Under the pieces are notes generated by a model. It was not told the DNA's origin, searched no databases, and saw only the letters and a program-made list of their open reading frames with translations. DNA of 64,000 nt from Manduca sexta (lineage: Eukaryota > Arthropoda > Insecta > Lepidoptera > Sphingidae), in the NCBI RefSeq assembly GCF_014839805.1, contig NC_051126.1, positions 10,176,609 to 10,240,608 of the forward strand, written 5' to 3'. Position numbers and translations under genes: made by a program. Every line of letters starts with the position of its first letter. Position 1 is the first letter of the stretch. Shown here one piece after another: positions 61,251-64,000 of the stretch.

Positions 61251-64000
61251 CAGAGAATGACGTTCTGAGTTACGTACCCTTAACAATCATTCCATTTCAT
61301 ATTCATCTTATCCATTATGCTCTGACCAGCGCGGCATAAAAAACCTAGACAGAGCGAATTTAATCTTTGATTATGGAGTTTCCTATTTTGAAAGAAGTCA
61401 CGCGAATGTTGTTACTTCTCCGGTCTGTTGTTACTTGACTATAATATGCCTTAAAAAAGAGTATAGCCATTTTGAGAAATACTTAGCGCCAACAACCATT
61501 ACTTATTTTATTAACAGCGCCCGAACCATAGTTGTACTAGTCCCGAGCGTAAGGCGGCCAAGATTATAAGTCCGCCTCTCGTCCCACCCAAAGGCCTTTT
61601 TTCGTCAAATGCTCTGGAGCTAGTGTTCCTAAGTATGTTATTACATAATATGTTCCTTTCCTTGCTAGTGTCACCAATATATTTCTAGATTAATAGTATC
61701 TACATATAAATCATCGTTTCCAAAAACGATAAAGGTCTAATAAAATAAAACTCGAAATAGCCGCTACATTCAGGCTATTACTATTTAGTTGATACTTGAA
61801 AGTTTGTCATCTCATATTTTACGAACTATAATGTTGTACTCTCTTTCTTTTTCTTATAGGCGTCGCTGTTTTGAAGGGCAATCAATACACGTGCGATGAG
61901 GTCATAAACAGAACGGACTATTCGTTGTATCATTCCATATTGTAAATCATTATAATGAGCTTGCCCCTTAGATGTCCATAGATGTCATGGTACAGAAATT
62001 TGTACAGTGACGTATCCATGGCGTCCTTGATTATCCCTCGGGAGTTACGGTATAATAAAACATTATATTGTGTTAGTTTTGGAATCTGGAAATACATTTT
62101 CAGCAGTCCTACAATCAATGGCTTATTACTCAAAATTTAAGATTTCCAAAGCTGCTGTTCAGGATCCTTGTATACAAGGATTAGTTAAGCCTAACTGTAT
62201 TATTTGTTTTACCGTAAATCTAAAAAGGAATACCTACTGACTATTACAATTATTGTTGTTGGCGATTGAGTACCTACGTACAAATATTTCTATTTTGTAG
62301 GTACAAAATAGCAATAATATAATATAATGAAAAAAAAGTATAAATTATCTACATGCTCTATTTATAGATCTCTATCAACAGCATAAAACGATGTTTTAGA
62401 GAGAGGTACTTACCACATTAATTTAATAGATCACGTAGTTGTAAAGGAAACTGGGGAGATTTAATTCCAGTAGGACACACGCTACTAGCAATAAAAAAAA
62501 TGATTCAAAATATGTAGAGTTAGAAATTATTTCATACTGAATTCCAAATCCAAGAGTTGAAAGTTATACGTACTTGCTCATTATAACCATTTTTGATTAC
62601 GGTGTCCGGATGTAACTTATCCAGATGAAATTTATGTTTAATGGCAATGTCTTTTAATAATTACCATTGTCATTCCCTTGCTGATTTGAAGTTCTTCAAG
62701 ATACCTTTACCTCGGCCAAAACATTTCATTAAAAAATTAAATATGAAAATTCTCTACGGGTGGGCTATATTAAGGAAGGAACAAAACATTTTAGAAGTGT
62801 TAAGTATATCTTAGTAATGTAATGTAAGTAAATAGTGCAGTGCCCGGGGGTTTTGACCTCGGATCTCTCAGGGGGTGTACGAATTTTTATATAACCTACG
62901 GGATATTGTTTTTTATGCTCTAAATTGCAATTTCTACCAATATTCTATTGTGCAATTAATTTTTTCAATGTATATAAAAAAAATATATGAGAGCATAATA
63001 TTTTGTATGAAATTATATATGTTTTTTTAGTTATACGTAAAATTTTACCTAATTAGATAAAGATAAACATCTTTCCAACATTTCGTATAGTACGGGGTTT
63101 ATGTGAAGGCTCGTAGGGACATCGAGCAGGGAGTTAAACGTGTAGGGGAGCATGGCAAGTGCTGCTTAGACTGCGTACTACTATATGCATTTTTTCTGGC
63201 TAGTTCAGTTATAAGTGAGGTATCCAGTAGATATTGTGTGCATGAATGGTAAAATTCTGTGGTTTTGTTGAAATTTTAAAATATTATCAAAGCTGTTTTT
63301 TAATCGGAGCGACTTGAAAATCCTTACATATTTTTACGCAAGTTTTATAAACAAATGGTTTTTTACAAAGTGATTTTTATTATATCGTTTGGTAAGTAAT
63401 ATAATTATAAATTCTAGTTTATTATTGTATGATTGACTAAAGTAAATAACAATTAATCATGGCTAAAATGCAATAAATCTATCATAGGAATATTTAATTG
63501 TTTTCTATTCTAGTTTTCGAGTGAAGGATCAACCAACGACCAGCAGCATTACTGATGAGCATATCTGTATAATGTGAGAAAAAATGGGTTCATCTTCCGG
63601 AAAAACGTTGCAGGTCTTGGGGAAATTGTAAACAGAGGTAGAGGAATAACAAATCTGAGAGCTGCCTCAAGTGAGCGAAAGGATTTCCACATTTACAAGC
63701 TGAATTTGTATACGCTCATTTAGGTTGTCACCTACAATTACCTGACAACGAAAAAATGGTCAGATTTGATGTTCAATTTCTTCTCACGAGCTTGCGAATA
63801 CAAGATTGCATCAAAATGAATGAACGGTGAATATCATCACCATCCAAAATAGTTAGCTATCATTGTTTCAGAGAGACCAAGGAATTTGTAACGAAAAACA
63901 CCTAGCCGAGCTGCAACATGTCAGGTACTGCGAGTCAACAAGCTCCGAATTCCACGCCGCCATCACAGAAACCGAATGAAGCCAGCCACAGTTGAACGAG
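61251..64000. other. intergenic DNA to the window end
   Basis: Mostly AT-rich. A minus-strand frame at 61930-62133 has no motif. From about 63500 the base composition becomes less AT-rich and a short coding-like stretch is present (63692-63830), possibly part of an element or an exon extending past the window. Confidence 0.35.

Overview
The window looks like nuclear DNA of a moth or butterfly (Lepidoptera). It is AT-rich, its protein-coding genes are split by introns with GT/AG borders, the encoded proteins are animal orthologues, and the introns carry tRNA-derived SINEs, hAT-like elements and foldback repeats of the kind common in lepidopteran genomes. No bacterial operon, CRISPR array, rRNA gene or intact tRNA gene was seen.

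Layout. 1237-3234 (+): a NudC-domain chaperone gene (NUDCD3 type) in five exons, with a one-base frame break in exon 4. 3417-4461 (-): an intronless zinc-type alcohol dehydrogenase-like gene of bacterial appearance with three one-base frame breaks; the two genes converge. 4470-9116: intergenic, with foldback and terminal-inverted-repeat elements. 9117-15235 (-): TBC1D16-type Rab GAP in seven exons. 15240-19705: intergenic. 19706-45129 (+): UBE2O, the giant E2/E3 hybrid ubiquitin enzyme, in 25 exons. Its introns hold most of the repeats in the window: three copies of one SINE, a 126-bp tandem array, a retroposon with a 13-bp target duplication, a pair of oppositely oriented 380-bp repeats, and a hAT-like element that has swallowed a decayed LINE. 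45130-50475: long 3' UTR and repeat-rich intergenic DNA. 50476-59453 (-): TMEM104-type multipass membrane protein in five exons; intron 3 contains an orphan THAP-domain first exon, a small hAT-like MITE and two near-perfect hairpins. 59460-64000: intergenic, with inverted repeats.

The genes do not form a pathway. The spliced frames of UBE2O (1340 residues), TBC1D16 (737) and TMEM104 (508) are fully open with matching exon phases. All four frame breaks found in single-copy host-type genes fall in the first 4.5 kb, at homopolymers, which points either to local sequence errors or to real decay of the dehydrogenase.

No clearly new biological system was found. The most interesting items are the bacterial-looking intronless dehydrogenase, the orphan THAP exon, a set of near-perfect 22-27 bp hairpins, the 126-bp tandem array, and the very high GC content of several UBE2O exons.
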